This document shows, one piece after another, positions 8,746 to 18,293 of a stretch of 36,236 nt of DNA. The stretch lies in the NCBI GenBank assembly GCA_021731965.1, contig JAKFWI010000068.1, positions 1-36,236 of the forward strand, read 5' to 3'. The notes below the pieces were generated by a model. The model was not told the origin of the DNA and did no database searches. It was given only the letters and a program-made list of their open reading frames with translations. The DNA comes from Hyphomonadaceae bacterium. Lineage in GTDB: Bacteria > Pseudomonadota > Alphaproteobacteria > Caulobacterales > Aquidulcibacteraceae. The translations under genes and the position numbers were made by a program. How positions within the stretch are numbered: position 1 is the first letter of the stretch; each line of letters starts with the position of its first letter.

Positions 8746-9851
8746 ATCACCTCGATTTCTGCTTGCAGCGCACCCGCGGCTTTCAGCGCCTGCAGGATGG
8801 AGATCATGTCACGCGGGGTCACGCCCAAGGCGTTGAGGCCCTTGACCAGCTCGCTCAGCGGCATGCCGCCCTGAACCAAAGCCAACCCGCCGCGATCTTC
8901 CTCGACCTGGACCTGTGTCGAGGGCACGATTGTGGTGTCGCCCGCTGCCAAGGGGTTGGGCTGGCTGACCTGCGGCTGCTCGCTGATGGAAATGGTCAAA
9001 TTGCCTTGAGCGATCGCCACCGTTGACACACGCACGTCATCGCCCAACACGATCACGCCATTGCTTTCGTCGATGACGATGCGGGCGGCGGCATCGACAT
9101 CGACGGGCAATTGCTCGATCTGCGCGAGAAGAGCGATCATGTCGCCGGCATAGTCCGCCGGCAAGCGCAGGCGCACCGAGCCGGGGCTGGTGGCGCGCGC
9201 GACGCCCGGGGTTACCGCGTTGATGGCGATCGCCACCCGCGAAGCGGTGGTGAAATCGGGATCGCGCAGCGCCAAGCGCAATTCTTTTTGTTCGCTGAGA
9301 TCATATCTGATTTCGCGCTCGATCAAGGCCCCTGATGCGATGCGCCCGGCGGTGGGCACCCCGCGTGACACCGAGGAGCCAGAGCCGCCCTCCGCAGTAA
9401 ACCCGCCGACGGCCAAGGGCCCCTGCGCGACGGCATAGACCTGTTGATCGGCACCGATCAGCGGGGTGGCCAACAATTGACCGCCCACCAGGCTGCGGGA
9501 ATCGCCTAGCGCCGAGACGGCGACGTCCATGCGCGCGCCGTTTATCCCGAAGGCCGGGAGATTGGCTGTGACCATCACGGCCGCGACATTGCGCGTATTG
9601 AGATTGCCTTCGCGGGTGTTGACCCCCAGGCGTTCCAGCATGGCTTCAAGGCTTTGGCGGGTGAAAGGCGCGTTGCGCAGGGAATCGCCTGTGCCTTGCA
9701 GGCCCACCACCAGGCCATAGCCCACCAATTGGTTTTCGCGCACCCCCTCGACATCCACAACATCCTTGATGCGCGGCGCGGCCAAAGCTGGGTCTAGCAC
9801 CAGGAACACTAGGCAGAGGGCAAAAAGTGAAGTTGAGCGAAAGCAGAGCAT
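8742..9851 (-). CDS. flgI: Flagellar P-ring protein FlgI
   Basis: RIKDVVDVEGVRENQLVGYGLVVGLQGTGDSLRNAPFTRQSLEAMLERLGVNTR...; start chosen at MLCFRSTSLFALCLVFLVLDPALA (signal peptide). Confidence 0.97.
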   Translation of the reverse strand: MLCFRSTSLFALCLVFLVLDPALAAPRIKDVVDVEGVRENQLVGYGLVVGLQGTGDSLRNAPFTRQSLEAMLERLGVNTREGNLNTRNVAAVMVTANLPAFGINGARMDVAVSALGDSRSLVGGQLLATPLIGADQQVYAVAQGPLAVGGFTAEGGSGSSVSRGVPTAGRIASGALIEREIRYDLSEQKELRLALRDPDFTTASRVAIAINAVTPGVARATSPGSVRLRLPADYAGDMIALLAQIEQLPVDVDAAARIVIDESNGVIVLGDDVRVSTVAIAQGNLTISISEQPQVSQPNPLAAGDTTIVPSTQVQVEEDRGGLALVQGGMPLSELVKGLNALGVTPRDMISILQALKAAGALQAEIEVI

Positions 9852-9955
9852 AGGTCTTTTTGGACAAAATATCTTAACGGGCCGTTCCGTTTCTTTCGTT
9901 ACGCAGTGGCGAGAAGGCTTGCAGTTTTGTGCGGGCGCCTGCATTGGGCAGTGTT

Positions 9956-10369
9956 ATGAGGATCGAAGGACCATCACCGATCAAGCCGCGCGCCAAAGGT
10001 GCCAGCACCAGCGCCAGCGCGGGCTTTTCGCTAAGCGGTGCAAGCGTTTCGGGCGCGTCGGCCAGCCATGGGCCGAGCCAGGCTTCTGCCCTTGGCGCGG
10101 CACTTGCTCTGCAGATGGAGGTGATCGATCCCGAGCGGCGCCGGCGTCAGCTGCGGCGCGGAGAGGAGGCGCTCGATGCGCTCGAGGCCTTGACTTTGGC
10201 GCTGGCGGGCGCGGGGGATGCGAATGTGGTGCAGGCGGCGCTGTCACAAGCCCGCGAGGGCCTGCGTGAGCGCACTGGCGAAATAGGGCTGGATGAAGTT
10301 TTGGCTCAAATTGAACAGCGCGCTGCGGTGGAGCTAGCGAAAATGGAACGCAAAGGGCGAGTCAAATGA
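9956..10369 (+). CDS. fliX: Flagellar assembly regulator FliX
   Basis: MRIEGPSPIKPRAK...LQMEVIDPERRRRQLRRGEEALDALEAL...; divergent from flgI, as in Caulobacter-type clusters. Confidence 0.85.
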   Translation: MRIEGPSPIKPRAKGASTSASAGFSLSGASVSGASASHGPSQASALGAALALQMEVIDPERRRRQLRRGEEALDALEALTLALAGAGDANVVQAALSQAREGLRERTGEIGLDEVLAQIEQRAAVELAKMERKGRVK

Positions 10370-10472
10370 CGAATGAACCTAGCGTAAGTCAACATGTTGA
10401 TTGCTGCGCGATTGGCGTCTATGTTCCGCGCCATTTCGTGTTCCCGAAAATGCTTGGGGAGTTTTGTCAGTC

Positions 10473-10889
10473 ATGAGCGCCGTGTTGCCCGACGCCTACC
10501 GGCCCAGCGACAACGAGCCGTTCATGAGCGAACGGCAATTGGAGTATTTCCGTGCCAAATTGCTGGCGTGGAAAGCCGAGCTTCTCGAAGAATCCCGCGT
10601 GACGATTGCCAATCTGCAAGAAGAAAGCGCCGCCTTGGCGGATCTGGCGGATCGCGCCACCAGTGAAACGGATCGCTCCATCGAGCTGCGCACGCGTGAT
10701 CGCCAGCGCAAGCTGATCGCCAAGATCGATGCCGCGCTGCGCCGGATAGACGAGGGTGTCTACGGCTATTGCGACGAGACCGGCGAGCCGATCTCCTTGT
10801 CGCGCCTGGAGGCACGCCCGATCGCAACCTTATCCATCGAGGCGCAGGAGCGCCACGAAATGCGCGAGCGTATCCACCGGGACGAGTAA
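10473..10889 (+). CDS. dksA: DksA/TraR-family RNA polymerase-binding protein
   Basis: FMSERQLEYFRAKLLAWKAELLEESRVTIANLQEES...DRATSETDRSIELRTRDRQRKLIAKIDAALRRIDEGVYGYCDETGEPISLSRLEARPIATLSIEAQERHE. Confidence 0.95.
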   Translation: MSAVLPDAYRPSDNEPFMSERQLEYFRAKLLAWKAELLEESRVTIANLQEESAALADLADRATSETDRSIELRTRDRQRKLIAKIDAALRRIDEGVYGYCDETGEPISLSRLEARPIATLSIEAQERHEMRERIHRDE

Positions 10890-10896
10890 ATCCGCG

Positions 10897-11637
10897 CTAA
10901 AATGGGCTGATGGCGTCTGCGCCCTTTTGCCCCCAACGCGGTGCCTGCACCGCCGAGAGCGTGCCCTTGCCGCCGTAAGAGATACGCGCCTCCGCCATTT
11001 GCGTGTGCCGTACGGTGTTGAGCGCCGTGATATCTTCCGGGCGGATGACGCCGGCGACGGTCAAATCGCGTACCTCCTGGTTGACCCGGACCTGTTGGCG
11101 CCCCGCGACCACCAAATTGCCGTTCGGCAGAACCTGGGTGACGATTGCCGCCACGGTCAATTGGATGCGCTCCTGGCGCGCAATGGTGCCGGTGCCATTC
11201 GACGAGGACGTGCCCTGGGTGGTCAACAGATTGGAGGGATCCACCCCGCCGGGCAAGACAGAGGCAAACTTGCTCTCAAAGCCTAAAATGTTGGGGATGC
11301 CGACATTGGTGGCGCTCTGGCGAGAGCGGTCCGTCGAGTTTGACACGTCAGCGCTGTCATCGATCTCGATGAGAACGGTCAAGATATCGCCGGTGCGGGC
11401 CGCGCGTTGATCAGCAAAAAAGGTGCGGGCGCCGGCGCGCCACAAAGAGCCAGGAGCATAGATATGCTGCTCGACTTCCGGCATGGGCATCGTGACCGGC
11501 TCCTGGCCAGACAAATATTGCGGGGATTGCACTTCTTTTAGGCGTGGCCCGCTGTCAATTTCACGAAGCGAAGCGCAGCCGCTCAAAGCCGTGGCAGTAA
11601 CGAGCAGGGCGCTGGTGAGATAAAGGGAGGCTTTCAT
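10897..11637 (-). CDS. flgH: Flagellar L-ring lipoprotein FlgH
   Basis: Lipobox LSGC; GSLWRAGARTFFADQRAARTGDILTVLIEIDDSADVSNSTDRSR...GNLVVAGRQQVRVNQEVRDLTVAGVIRPEDI. Confidence 0.97.
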   Translation of the reverse strand: MKASLYLTSALLVTATALSGCASLREIDSGPRLKEVQSPQYLSGQEPVTMPMPEVEQHIYAPGSLWRAGARTFFADQRAARTGDILTVLIEIDDSADVSNSTDRSRQSATNVGIPNILGFESKFASVLPGGVDPSNLLTTQGTSSSNGTGTIARQERIQLTVAAIVTQVLPNGNLVVAGRQQVRVNQEVRDLTVAGVIRPEDITALNTVRHTQMAEARISYGGKGTLSAVQAPRWGQKGADAISPF

Positions 11638-12254
11638 TGCGACACCGTCGCCTCGCCAGGCCCGGTGACCTTGGCCTCGAGTTGGCGCTCTGCGGGCAAG
11701 GTCAGCACGCGCACCGTCTCGCCCTGGCCGGCCCCGTTCAGCGCGCGCGCGCGGGTGCTGACCCGCAAAGCGCCCTGCGTGTAGATGAGATTGATCTGCT
11801 CACCGCGTTTGATGACGGGCGCGGCAGATGGCGCGGCGGCAGGCGCGGCGGGGCCAGCCAGGCTCCGCACCGGCGTGGCAAAATGCGAGGCCGGCCTTTG
11901 CCCGTCACCCGCGCGTGGCCCCTCGATCGATAGCTGGATGAAGCCGGGCTGCGGCTCCCAGGAAAAGCCGGCGGCGCGGGCGGCTGCTGCCAGGAAGGCC
12001 GTGGAATAGAGGCCGGCCTCGCCCGCGCGAGGGGCGGGCGCGATCTCGCGGGCCGCGGCGGGGCCCTCGATGTGGAACACGTCACCAAGGCGCAAGGCTG
12101 GCCCATCCGCCCGCACGGAATCGCGCAGGGTCGTGGCGGTCAGCACGCGTTCTTGCGCGGGGGTAGAGCTTGGGGCCGGCGCCGCAAGCGGGGCTTGGGC
12201 AAAAGCGGGGCCGCCGCCAGCGGCCAAACACGTAATGAACAGCAAAATGCGCAT
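11634..12254 (-). CDS. flgA: Flagellar P-ring assembly chaperone FlgA
   Basis: C-terminal SAF-like region IKRGEQINLIYTQGALRVSTRARALNGAGQGETVRVLTLPAERQLEAKVTGPGEATV; position between flgH and flgG. Confidence 0.9.
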   Translation of the reverse strand: MRILLFITCLAAGGGPAFAQAPLAAPAPSSTPAQERVLTATTLRDSVRADGPALRLGDVFHIEGPAAAREIAPAPRAGEAGLYSTAFLAAAARAAGFSWEPQPGFIQLSIEGPRAGDGQRPASHFATPVRSLAGPAAPAAAPSAAPVIKRGEQINLIYTQGALRVSTRARALNGAGQGETVRVLTLPAERQLEAKVTGPGEATVSQ

Positions 12255-12274
12255 AAACAGAATTTCCCTCGGGG

Positions 12275-13060
12275 TTAGCGGATCTGGTTGACGGCCTGCA
12301 GGAGTTCATCCACCGCATTGATAATGCGGGCGTTTAGCTCGTAGGCGCGCTGCGCCTCGATCAGGTTGGAGATTTCCTCGACGGCATTGACATTGGAGGC
12401 CTCCACGGCGCGCTGCTGCAACGTGCCCACCCCCGGGGATCCGGGTGCTGAAACCACCGGCTGGCCCGAAGCCGCGCTTTCGAGAAAGAGATTGTCGCCC
12501 ACCGATTCCAGGCCCGCCGGGTTGATAAAGGTGGCGAGTTCTAGCTGGCCAAGCTGCTGGGGCTGGGGATTGCCGCTCAACGTGGCCTCCACCGTGCCAT
12601 CGCGGCTGACGGAGACAGAAATTGCCTCGTTGGGCACGGTGATGTTGGGTTCGATCAAGAAGCCGTCGGTGGTCACCAGGCGGCCCTGGGCATCGAGGGA
12701 GAAATTGCCGGCGCGCGTGTAGGCGGTATCGCCCGATGGCAGCGTGACTTGGAAGAATCCGCGCCCGGCAATGGCGATGTCATAGGGGTTTTCCGTGCCT
12801 GAAATCGAACCTTGCTCGGAACTGCGAGAAATGCCCGAGGTTTTGACGCCCAAGCCGATCTGGATGCCGATCGGCCTGATATTGCCAGAACTGGAGGTGC
12901 TGGCCCCCGGCCGTTCCAGGTTTTGGTAGATCAGATCCTGGAATTCCGCCCTTTGGCGCTTGAAGCCGACTGTGTTCAAGTTGGCGACATTGTGGGAAAT
13001 GACTTCGACGTTGAGCTGTTGGGCTTTCATGCCCGTGGCGGCGATATTGAGCGCGCGCAT
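12275..13060 (-). CDS. flgG: Flagellar distal rod protein FlgG
   Basis: MRALNIAATGMKAQQLNVEVISHNVANLNTVGFKRQRAEFQDLIYQ...VEEISNLIEAQRAYELNARIINAVDELLQAVNQIR. Confidence 0.97.
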   Translation of the reverse strand: MRALNIAATGMKAQQLNVEVISHNVANLNTVGFKRQRAEFQDLIYQNLERPGASTSSSGNIRPIGIQIGLGVKTSGISRSSEQGSISGTENPYDIAIAGRGFFQVTLPSGDTAYTRAGNFSLDAQGRLVTTDGFLIEPNITVPNEAISVSVSRDGTVEATLSGNPQPQQLGQLELATFINPAGLESVGDNLFLESAASGQPVVSAPGSPGVGTLQQRAVEASNVNAVEEISNLIEAQRAYELNARIINAVDELLQAVNQIR

Positions 13061-13079
13061 GGTGGCTCCTTATTCGGGG

Positions 13080-13811
13080 TTAAGCGTTTTGGCCGAGGCG
13101 CTGCAATGTGCGCTGGCGAAGATCATCGGTGGATTGCACGATGCGGGCGGCACCTTCATAGGCGCGGCTGACCTGGATCAGCTCGGTGATGGCCGAGATG
13201 GCATCCACATTGGATTGCTCGAGTGCGCCTTGCGCCACTTGCCCCTCGAAGGCCGTGGGGGCTTGGCTGCCGGCCTCGAAGAGATTGTCGCCCACTTTTT
13301 TGAGGCCGGCCTGGTTGGCGAAGGATACCAGCTGCAACGCGCCGATATTGGCGGCCCCGACGCGGATGCGGCCCTCGCGATCGATCTGCGGAGCCTCCCC
13401 GCGGGTATCGAACACGAGGGGTGCGCCCGCGCTGTCCAATACCGGGCGGCCATCGCTGGTGACCAGCGTGCCGGCGGCATCGAGCTGGAAGGAGCCGTCA
13501 CGCGTGTAGGCCGTGCCATTGGGGCCCTGAACCGCGAAAAACCCCCCGCCTTCAATTGCAACATCAAAGGATTCGCCGGTGCGCTTGATGGGGCCTTGCG
13601 TGAAATCCCGCACCAAGCCCGCATCGCGCACGAAGCGGATATCGTTGGGGCGATCTTCCGAGCGCGCTGGGGCCACGTTGGCCACCTGGAAGCGCAGCGA
13701 ATCGGCCTTGAAGCCGGTGGTGTTGACGTTGGCCAGATTGCTCGCGGTGGTGGCGATGCGGCGCTCGAGGGCCTGCTGGGCCCGCAGGCCGAGATAGGAG
13801 ATGTTGTCCAC
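13080..13811 (-). CDS. flgF: Flagellar proximal rod protein FlgF
   Basis: MDNISYLGLRAQQALERRIATTASNLANVNTTGFKADSLRFQ...ISAITELIQVSRAYEGAARIVQSTDD. Confidence 0.95.
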   Translation of the reverse strand: MDNISYLGLRAQQALERRIATTASNLANVNTTGFKADSLRFQVANVAPARSEDRPNDIRFVRDAGLVRDFTQGPIKRTGESFDVAIEGGGFFAVQGPNGTAYTRDGSFQLDAAGTLVTSDGRPVLDSAGAPLVFDTRGEAPQIDREGRIRVGAANIGALQLVSFANQAGLKKVGDNLFEAGSQAPTAFEGQVAQGALEQSNVDAISAITELIQVSRAYEGAARIVQSTDDLRQRTLQRLGQNA

Positions 13812-13879
13812 GTGTTTGCCTCTTTGCAGAAGGCTGGTGCACGACCTGGGCCAAGCCCAAGCCCAAGGCGCACTTGTGG

Positions 13880-13894
13880 TTAATGAAAAGTCAA
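13880..13894. promoter_or_regulatory. Candidate CtrA-like box TTAA-N7-TCAA
   Basis: ttaa tgaaaag tcaa(c), upstream of flgF in the flgF/fliL divergent region; 7 of 8 matches to TTAA-N7-TTAA. Confidence 0.4.
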
Positions 13895-13944
13895 CGCGCT
13901 TTGCCCGGCAAGAAACGCTTGTCGCGTCGGCAGATTTTGCCGCC

Positions 13945-13960
13945 CTAACCTTGGGTTAAC
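13945..13960. promoter_or_regulatory. Candidate CtrA box CTAA-N7-TTAAC
   Basis: ctaa ccttggg ttaac, upstream of fliL; 7 of 8 matches to TTAA-N7-TTAA plus the trailing C. Confidence 0.55.
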
Positions 13961-13994
13961 CACGTTGAGCGAGGGTAAGGTCTGGAGATCACCC

Positions 13995-14702
13995 ATGGCC
14001 AAAGCACCCAAACCAAAGCCGGAAAAGAAAGCCAAGAAAAACGCCGGCGGCGCCAAGAAGCCCGGCGCGGCCATGGATGCGATGGATAAGGAAGGTGGGG
14101 CCGAGGGGGAAAGTGGTGATGATCACGCCCCCGCCAAAAAGAAGATGGCCGGCAAGACGCTGGTGCTGTTCATTCTCCTGCCGGCGTTGATCATCCTTGG
14201 CGGCGGCGGTGCGACGGCTTTCTTCTTGCTGTCAAAGCCCAAGGCCGAGCAGCACGCCAGTGCCGAGGAAGCCAAGCCGGCCGGCGATCACAAGGCCAAG
14301 AAAGAAAAGGGAGAAAAGAAAGCCAAAGGTGGCCACGGCAAAGCCGGCAAAGAGGGGGAGGAAAGCGCCTCAGCGGAGGTCATCGAAGGCGCGGACGGCG
14401 TGCTGTACTACAAGATGCCGGAGCTTTTGGTGAATATCACCACCGGCGATGGCCGCCCCGTTTATCTCAAGCTGAAACTGACCGTGGAGACGCATTCAGA
14501 AGAGGCGATTGCGGCCATCGAGCCCAATCTGCCGCGCGTGCTCGATCAATACCAAGGCTTTCTGCGCGAATTGCGCGTCGATGACATTGCCGGGTCTGCC
14601 GGCGCGTATCGCTTGCGGCTCGAACTCTTGCGGCGGGTCAATCTGGCCATAGCGCCGGCCCAGGCCGATCAGGTGCTGATCGAAGAAATGCTGGTGCAAT
14701 AA
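13995..14702 (+). CDS. fliL: Flagellar basal body-associated protein FliL
   Basis: Lys-rich N-terminus, one TM (TLVLFILLPALIILGGGGATAFFLL), YYKMPELLVNITTGDGRPVYLKLKLTVE...LRVDDIAGSAGAYRLRLELLRRVNLAIAPAQADQVLIEEMLVQ; directly upstream of fliM. Confidence 0.93.
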   Translation: MAKAPKPKPEKKAKKNAGGAKKPGAAMDAMDKEGGAEGESGDDHAPAKKKMAGKTLVLFILLPALIILGGGGATAFFLLSKPKAEQHASAEEAKPAGDHKAKKEKGEKKAKGGHGKAGKEGEESASAEVIEGADGVLYYKMPELLVNITTGDGRPVYLKLKLTVETHSEEAIAAIEPNLPRVLDQYQGFLRELRVDDIAGSAGAYRLRLELLRRVNLAIAPAQADQVLIEEMLVQ

Positions 14703-14704
14703 CC

Positions 14705-15829
14705 ATGGCCACGCCAGAGGAAGATGCCCTAGCTGCCGAATGGGAAGCCGCGGCCGGCGGCGGGGATCTCGCGGCCGAATGGGAGGCCATGGTCGGTGCC
14801 GACGGATCGGGCGGCGGGCCTACGCTCGCGGCATCGACCGTCGGTGCGGAGCGCATCCTCAATCAAGACGAAATCGATAGCCTGTTGGGCTTTGCCGGCG
14901 GCGATGATGGCGCCAATGAGCGCGCCGGCGTGCGGGCCATTATCAATTCCGCGCTCGTTTCCTACGAGCGCCTACCGATGCTGGAAGTGGTGTTTGATCG
15001 CCTGGTGCGGTTGATGACCACCTCATTGCGCAATTTCACGTCCGACAATGTTGAAGTGAGCCTGGATAATATTTCCTCGATCCGCTTTGGGGATTATCTC
15101 AATTCCATTCCGTTGCCAGCGATCATTTCGGTGTTTCGTGCCGAGCAGCTCGATAATTTTGGGCTGATGACCGTCGATTCCAATTTGATCTATTCCATCG
15201 TGGATGTGTTGCTGGGCGGGCGGCGCGGCAATGTGGCCATGCGCGTCGAGGGCCGCCCTTACACCACCATCGAGCGCATGCTGGTGACGCGCATGGTGGA
15301 AGTGGTGCTGGCCGATACCACCTTGGCGTTTGCGCCGTTGACGGACGCCACGTTCAAGCTCGATCGCATTGAAACCAATCCGCGCTTTGCGGCCATTGCC
15401 CGCCCCGCCAACGCCGCCATTCTTGTGCGCCTACGCATCGACATGGAAGATCGCGGCGGGCGCCTGGAATTGCTTTTGCCCTACGCGACCCTAGAGCCCA
15501 TCCGCAAAATGCTGCTGCAACAATTCATGGGCGAGAAGTTCGGCCGCGACAACATTTGGGAAGGCCATTTGGCCTCCGAATTGTGGCACACCCATGTGGA
15601 AGTGCGCGCCGTGCTCGATGAGCAGATCGCCCCGCTGAGCAAAGTGCTGAACTTGAAAGTTGGCGATACGCTGATGCTTGGCTCCGCGCCGGATTCGCCG
15701 GTTTCGGTGGCCTGCGGGCGGGTGGCCTTGACCAGCGGACATGTCGGCAGAATCGGCCATAAGGTGGCTGTGCGTGTCGATGCGCCCATCACACCAGCAG
15801 CGCGCGCAGAATTGCAAAAAGGGCGGTGA
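14705..15829 (+). CDS. fliM: Flagellar motor switch protein FliM
   Basis: ILNQDEIDSLLGF N-terminal CheY-binding motif; LPMLEVVFDRLVRLMTTSLRNFTSDNVEVSLDNISSIRFGDYLNSIPLPAIISVFRAEQLDNFGLM. Confidence 0.97.
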   Translation: MATPEEDALAAEWEAAAGGGDLAAEWEAMVGADGSGGGPTLAASTVGAERILNQDEIDSLLGFAGGDDGANERAGVRAIINSALVSYERLPMLEVVFDRLVRLMTTSLRNFTSDNVEVSLDNISSIRFGDYLNSIPLPAIISVFRAEQLDNFGLMTVDSNLIYSIVDVLLGGRRGNVAMRVEGRPYTTIERMLVTRMVEVVLADTTLAFAPLTDATFKLDRIETNPRFAAIARPANAAILVRLRIDMEDRGGRLELLLPYATLEPIRKMLLQQFMGEKFGRDNIWEGHLASELWHTHVEVRAVLDEQIAPLSKVLNLKVGDTLMLGSAPDSPVSVACGRVALTSGHVGRIGHKVAVRVDAPITPAARAELQKGR

Positions 15830-15832
15830 GCC

Positions 15833-16153
15833 ATGGGCGATGTGAGCGTGCTGGGCTGGTTTCTCAATTTGACTCTGCTGGGTCTGTTGGCGGCGTGTTT
15901 GGTGTTTTGCCTGCGCCTGGATCGCAAGCTTTCGCATTTGCGCAGCGGCCAGGATGGCTTGCGCGAAGCGGCTCAGGAATTGAGCGAAGCGACGCGCCAC
16001 GCCGAACTGGCGGTGCGTAATCTGCGCAGCACCGCCATGGAGGCCGGCCGCGATTTGCAAGCCCGCATCGATGAAGCCCGCGTGTTGAGCGATCGCGGCG
16101 CACCCGTAAACCCAAGCCGCCCGCAGCGGCCAAAAAGTGAGACCCGCTGGTAA
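15833..16153 (+). CDS. DUF6468-like / PflI-like flagellar-cluster membrane protein
   Basis: N-terminal TM (VLGWFLNLTLLGLLAACLVFCLRLDRKLSHLRSGQDGLREAAQELSEAT) then a helical tail; immediately downstream of fliM. Family assignment from memory and position. Confidence 0.6.
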   Translation: MGDVSVLGWFLNLTLLGLLAACLVFCLRLDRKLSHLRSGQDGLREAAQELSEATRHAELAVRNLRSTAMEAGRDLQARIDEARVLSDRGAPVNPSRPQRPKSETRW

Positions 16154-16869
16154 TGCCTTCCCCCCCCTTCGCTCTGCCACAAAATGTGCGGATACTTCCC
16201 GCCTTGATCATCACTTTGGGCGTGGTCTTGAGCCTGCGCGCCGCCGCCACCGCGCGCGCCGCGGAAGCGGCTCAAGATGGCGCGAGCGATGCAGCCAAAT
16301 CCGAGACGGCCGCATCCCCCAAGGCACCAGCAGCCCAGCCTGCCGCCGTGCCCGCTCCGGCCAATCCCGCGCCGCCAGCCCCAGCGTCTGCGCCCACGGG
16401 CGGGGATGCCTTTGCCGCGCAAGCGGGGCTGACACCCAACGAGCTGTCCGTGCTGCAAAGCCTTGGGGCGCGCCGCGAATTGCTGGATGGGCGCGAACGC
16501 GCTTTGGGGGATCGCACCTCTTTGGTCGAGGCGGCAGAAAAGCGCCTGGAGCAGCGCGTTGCGGAGCTGAAGCAGATCGAGGCGGCCATCCAGGCGCTGA
16601 TTGGCAAAATGGATACCGAGCAGGAAGCCCGCACCAATGCGCTGGTCAGCATATATCAGAAAATGCGCGCCAAGGATGCGGCCGCCATCTTTGATGCGCT
16701 CGATCAAGACGTGCTGGTGGCGGTGGCCAGCCGCATGAAGGATCAATCCCTGGCAGAGATTTTGGGACTGATGCAGCCGGCCGCTGCCCGCCGGCTGACC
16801 ACCGCCTTGGCCCAAGCCAAAAAACTGCCTGAGGAAGCGGCGCAATTGCGCCCGCCGCCCAATGGCTGA
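16153..16869 (+). CDS. MotE-like flagellar protein (MgtE N-terminal-like domain)
   Basis: TM/signal region, coiled coil, then LVSIYQKMRAKDAAAIFDALDQDVLVAVASRMKDQSLAEILGLMQPAAARRLTTALA. Confidence 0.8.
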   Translation: MPSPPFALPQNVRILPALIITLGVVLSLRAAATARAAEAAQDGASDAAKSETAASPKAPAAQPAAVPAPANPAPPAPASAPTGGDAFAAQAGLTPNELSVLQSLGARRELLDGRERALGDRTSLVEAAEKRLEQRVAELKQIEAAIQALIGKMDTEQEARTNALVSIYQKMRAKDAAAIFDALDQDVLVAVASRMKDQSLAEILGLMQPAAARRLTTALAQAKKLPEEAAQLRPPPNG

Positions 16870-16872
16870 AGC

Positions 16873-17523
16873 TTATTTCACCGCATCGGGTTGCTGATCG
16901 GGGTGGGCGGCGGCGAAAGCGGGGTGCGTCAAAGCGGCCGCCTCGATGGCAGCCAGCCGCGGATAGCTGGCCATGTCGATGCCCCAGCGGCGCGCGCTAT
17001 AGACCTGCGGGATGAGGTAAATATCCGCCAAGCTTGGCATATCGCCCCAACAGTACGGCCCAGGCTCGGTGTGCTTGAGCAGCGCCTCCAGGCCCGCAAA
17101 CCCCTGCGAGATCCAATGGCGGGACCAGAGCAGGCGCGATTCGTTGTCATGCCCCATCTCCGCGCCCAGATAACCGAGGATGCGCAGATTGTGCAGCGGG
17201 TGGATATCGCAGCCGATCAAGGCGGCCATGGCCCGAATTTGCGCGCGCGCCATCGGCTCGGCCGGCAGCAAAGGCACAGCGGGATAGACCTCGTCGAGCC
17301 ATTCCAAAATCGCCGGGCTTTGGGTGAGGATGCGCCCGTCCGCCAGTTCCAGGCTCGGCACCAGGCGCAGCGGATGGCGCGCGGCATTGTCAGGCTCGGT
17401 CTGCTCACCTGCGAGCAAATTGACGCCGACATAGCGATAGGCCAGGCCCTTGAGCGCCATAGCGATCCGCACCCGGTAAGAGGGCCCCGAGCGCCAATAG
17501 CCATAGAGCGTCAGGCCGCTCAT
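16873..17523 (-). CDS. maiA: Maleylacetoacetate isomerase (GST fold)
   Basis: MSGLTLYGYWRSGPSYRVRIAMALKGLAYRYVGVNLLAGEQ...GCDIHPLHNLRILGYL...PGPYCWGDMPSLADIYLIPQVYSARRW. Confidence 0.93.
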   Translation of the reverse strand: MSGLTLYGYWRSGPSYRVRIAMALKGLAYRYVGVNLLAGEQTEPDNAARHPLRLVPSLELADGRILTQSPAILEWLDEVYPAVPLLPAEPMARAQIRAMAALIGCDIHPLHNLRILGYLGAEMGHDNESRLLWSRHWISQGFAGLEALLKHTEPGPYCWGDMPSLADIYLIPQVYSARRWGIDMASYPRLAAIEAAALTHPAFAAAHPDQQPDAVK

Positions 17524-18206
17524 GAAAGGATCAGCTCGATACGGCCCACCTCATCGACGCCCGCGGTGATGCGATCGCCCGGCAGGATGCGCCCGACACC
17601 TTCGGGCGTGCCGGTAAAGATCAAATCGCCGGCGGCGAGCGTCCAGATGGCGCTGAGCTTGGCGATGATGTTGGGCAAATCCCAGATCATGGTGCTCAGA
17701 TCGGCCGACTGGCGCGTTTCGCCGTTAACAGCCAGCCAGATGCGGCCCGAATGCACCGGCCCACAGCGCGCGAGGGGGCGGATTTCCGAGACGGGGGCGG
17801 AGCGGTCAAAGCCCTTGGCGCGATCCCAGGGCTGGCCGGCGGCTTTGGCCTCGGCTTGGCGATCGCGCTTGGTCAAATCGATGCCCACCCCATAGCCATA
17901 GACCGTGCTCATGGCATCGGCAGGCTCGATATTGCGCCCGCCAGAGCCGAGCGCCGCGACCAGCTCGACCTCGTGATGCAAATCCATGGTGTCCCCCGGG
18001 AAGGGCAAAGCCCCGGCGGCCAGCGTCACCGCATCGGCAGGCTTCATGAAAAAAATTGGGGCCTGGATGGCGGGATCACCTCCCATTTCGCGCGTGTGGG
18101 CGGCATAATTGCGCCCGATGCAGTAGATGCGCCGCACCGGAAACGCCACAGTTTCCCCGATGATGGGGAGGGTAGGCCGGGGGAGATCGAACAAAGAAGA
18201 GATCAT
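17520..18206 (-). CDS. Fumarylacetoacetate hydrolase-family protein
   Basis: Start at MISSLFDLPRPTLP; RRIYCIGRNYAAHTREMGGDP...FFMKPADAV...HHEVELVAALG...MIWDLPNIIAKLSAIWTLAAGDLIFTGTPEGVGRILPGD. Confidence 0.93.
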   Translation of the reverse strand: MISSLFDLPRPTLPIIGETVAFPVRRIYCIGRNYAAHTREMGGDPAIQAPIFFMKPADAVTLAAGALPFPGDTMDLHHEVELVAALGSGGRNIEPADAMSTVYGYGVGIDLTKRDRQAEAKAAGQPWDRAKGFDRSAPVSEIRPLARCGPVHSGRIWLAVNGETRQSADLSTMIWDLPNIIAKLSAIWTLAAGDLIFTGTPEGVGRILPGDRITAGVDEVGRIELILS

Positions 18207-18293
18207 GTGCGCGCCTACCACACTTTGCCGCCGCGCGCTGCGCAAATTTTTGCGGGGGCGGCGCGGGCGGCGGGTTTTCGCGAACAGTGCGGG

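Noticed and set aside
9874-9888. Possible CtrA box ttaacgggccgttcc between flgI and fliX
   Set aside because: Only the first half-site matches; the second is TTCC.
9906-9925. Possible sigma-54 promoter tggcgagaaggcttgca upstream of fliX
   Set aside because: Spacing between the GG and GC elements is one nucleotide longer than the -24/-12 consensus.
10740-10860. DksA with a single cysteine in the zinc-finger region (YGYCDETGEPIS)
   Set aside because: As far as I recall this reduced-cysteine form is common in alphaproteobacterial DksA, so it is not novel.
12960-13883. 307-aa plus-strand ORF
   Set aside because: Antisense to flgG/flgF coding sequence.
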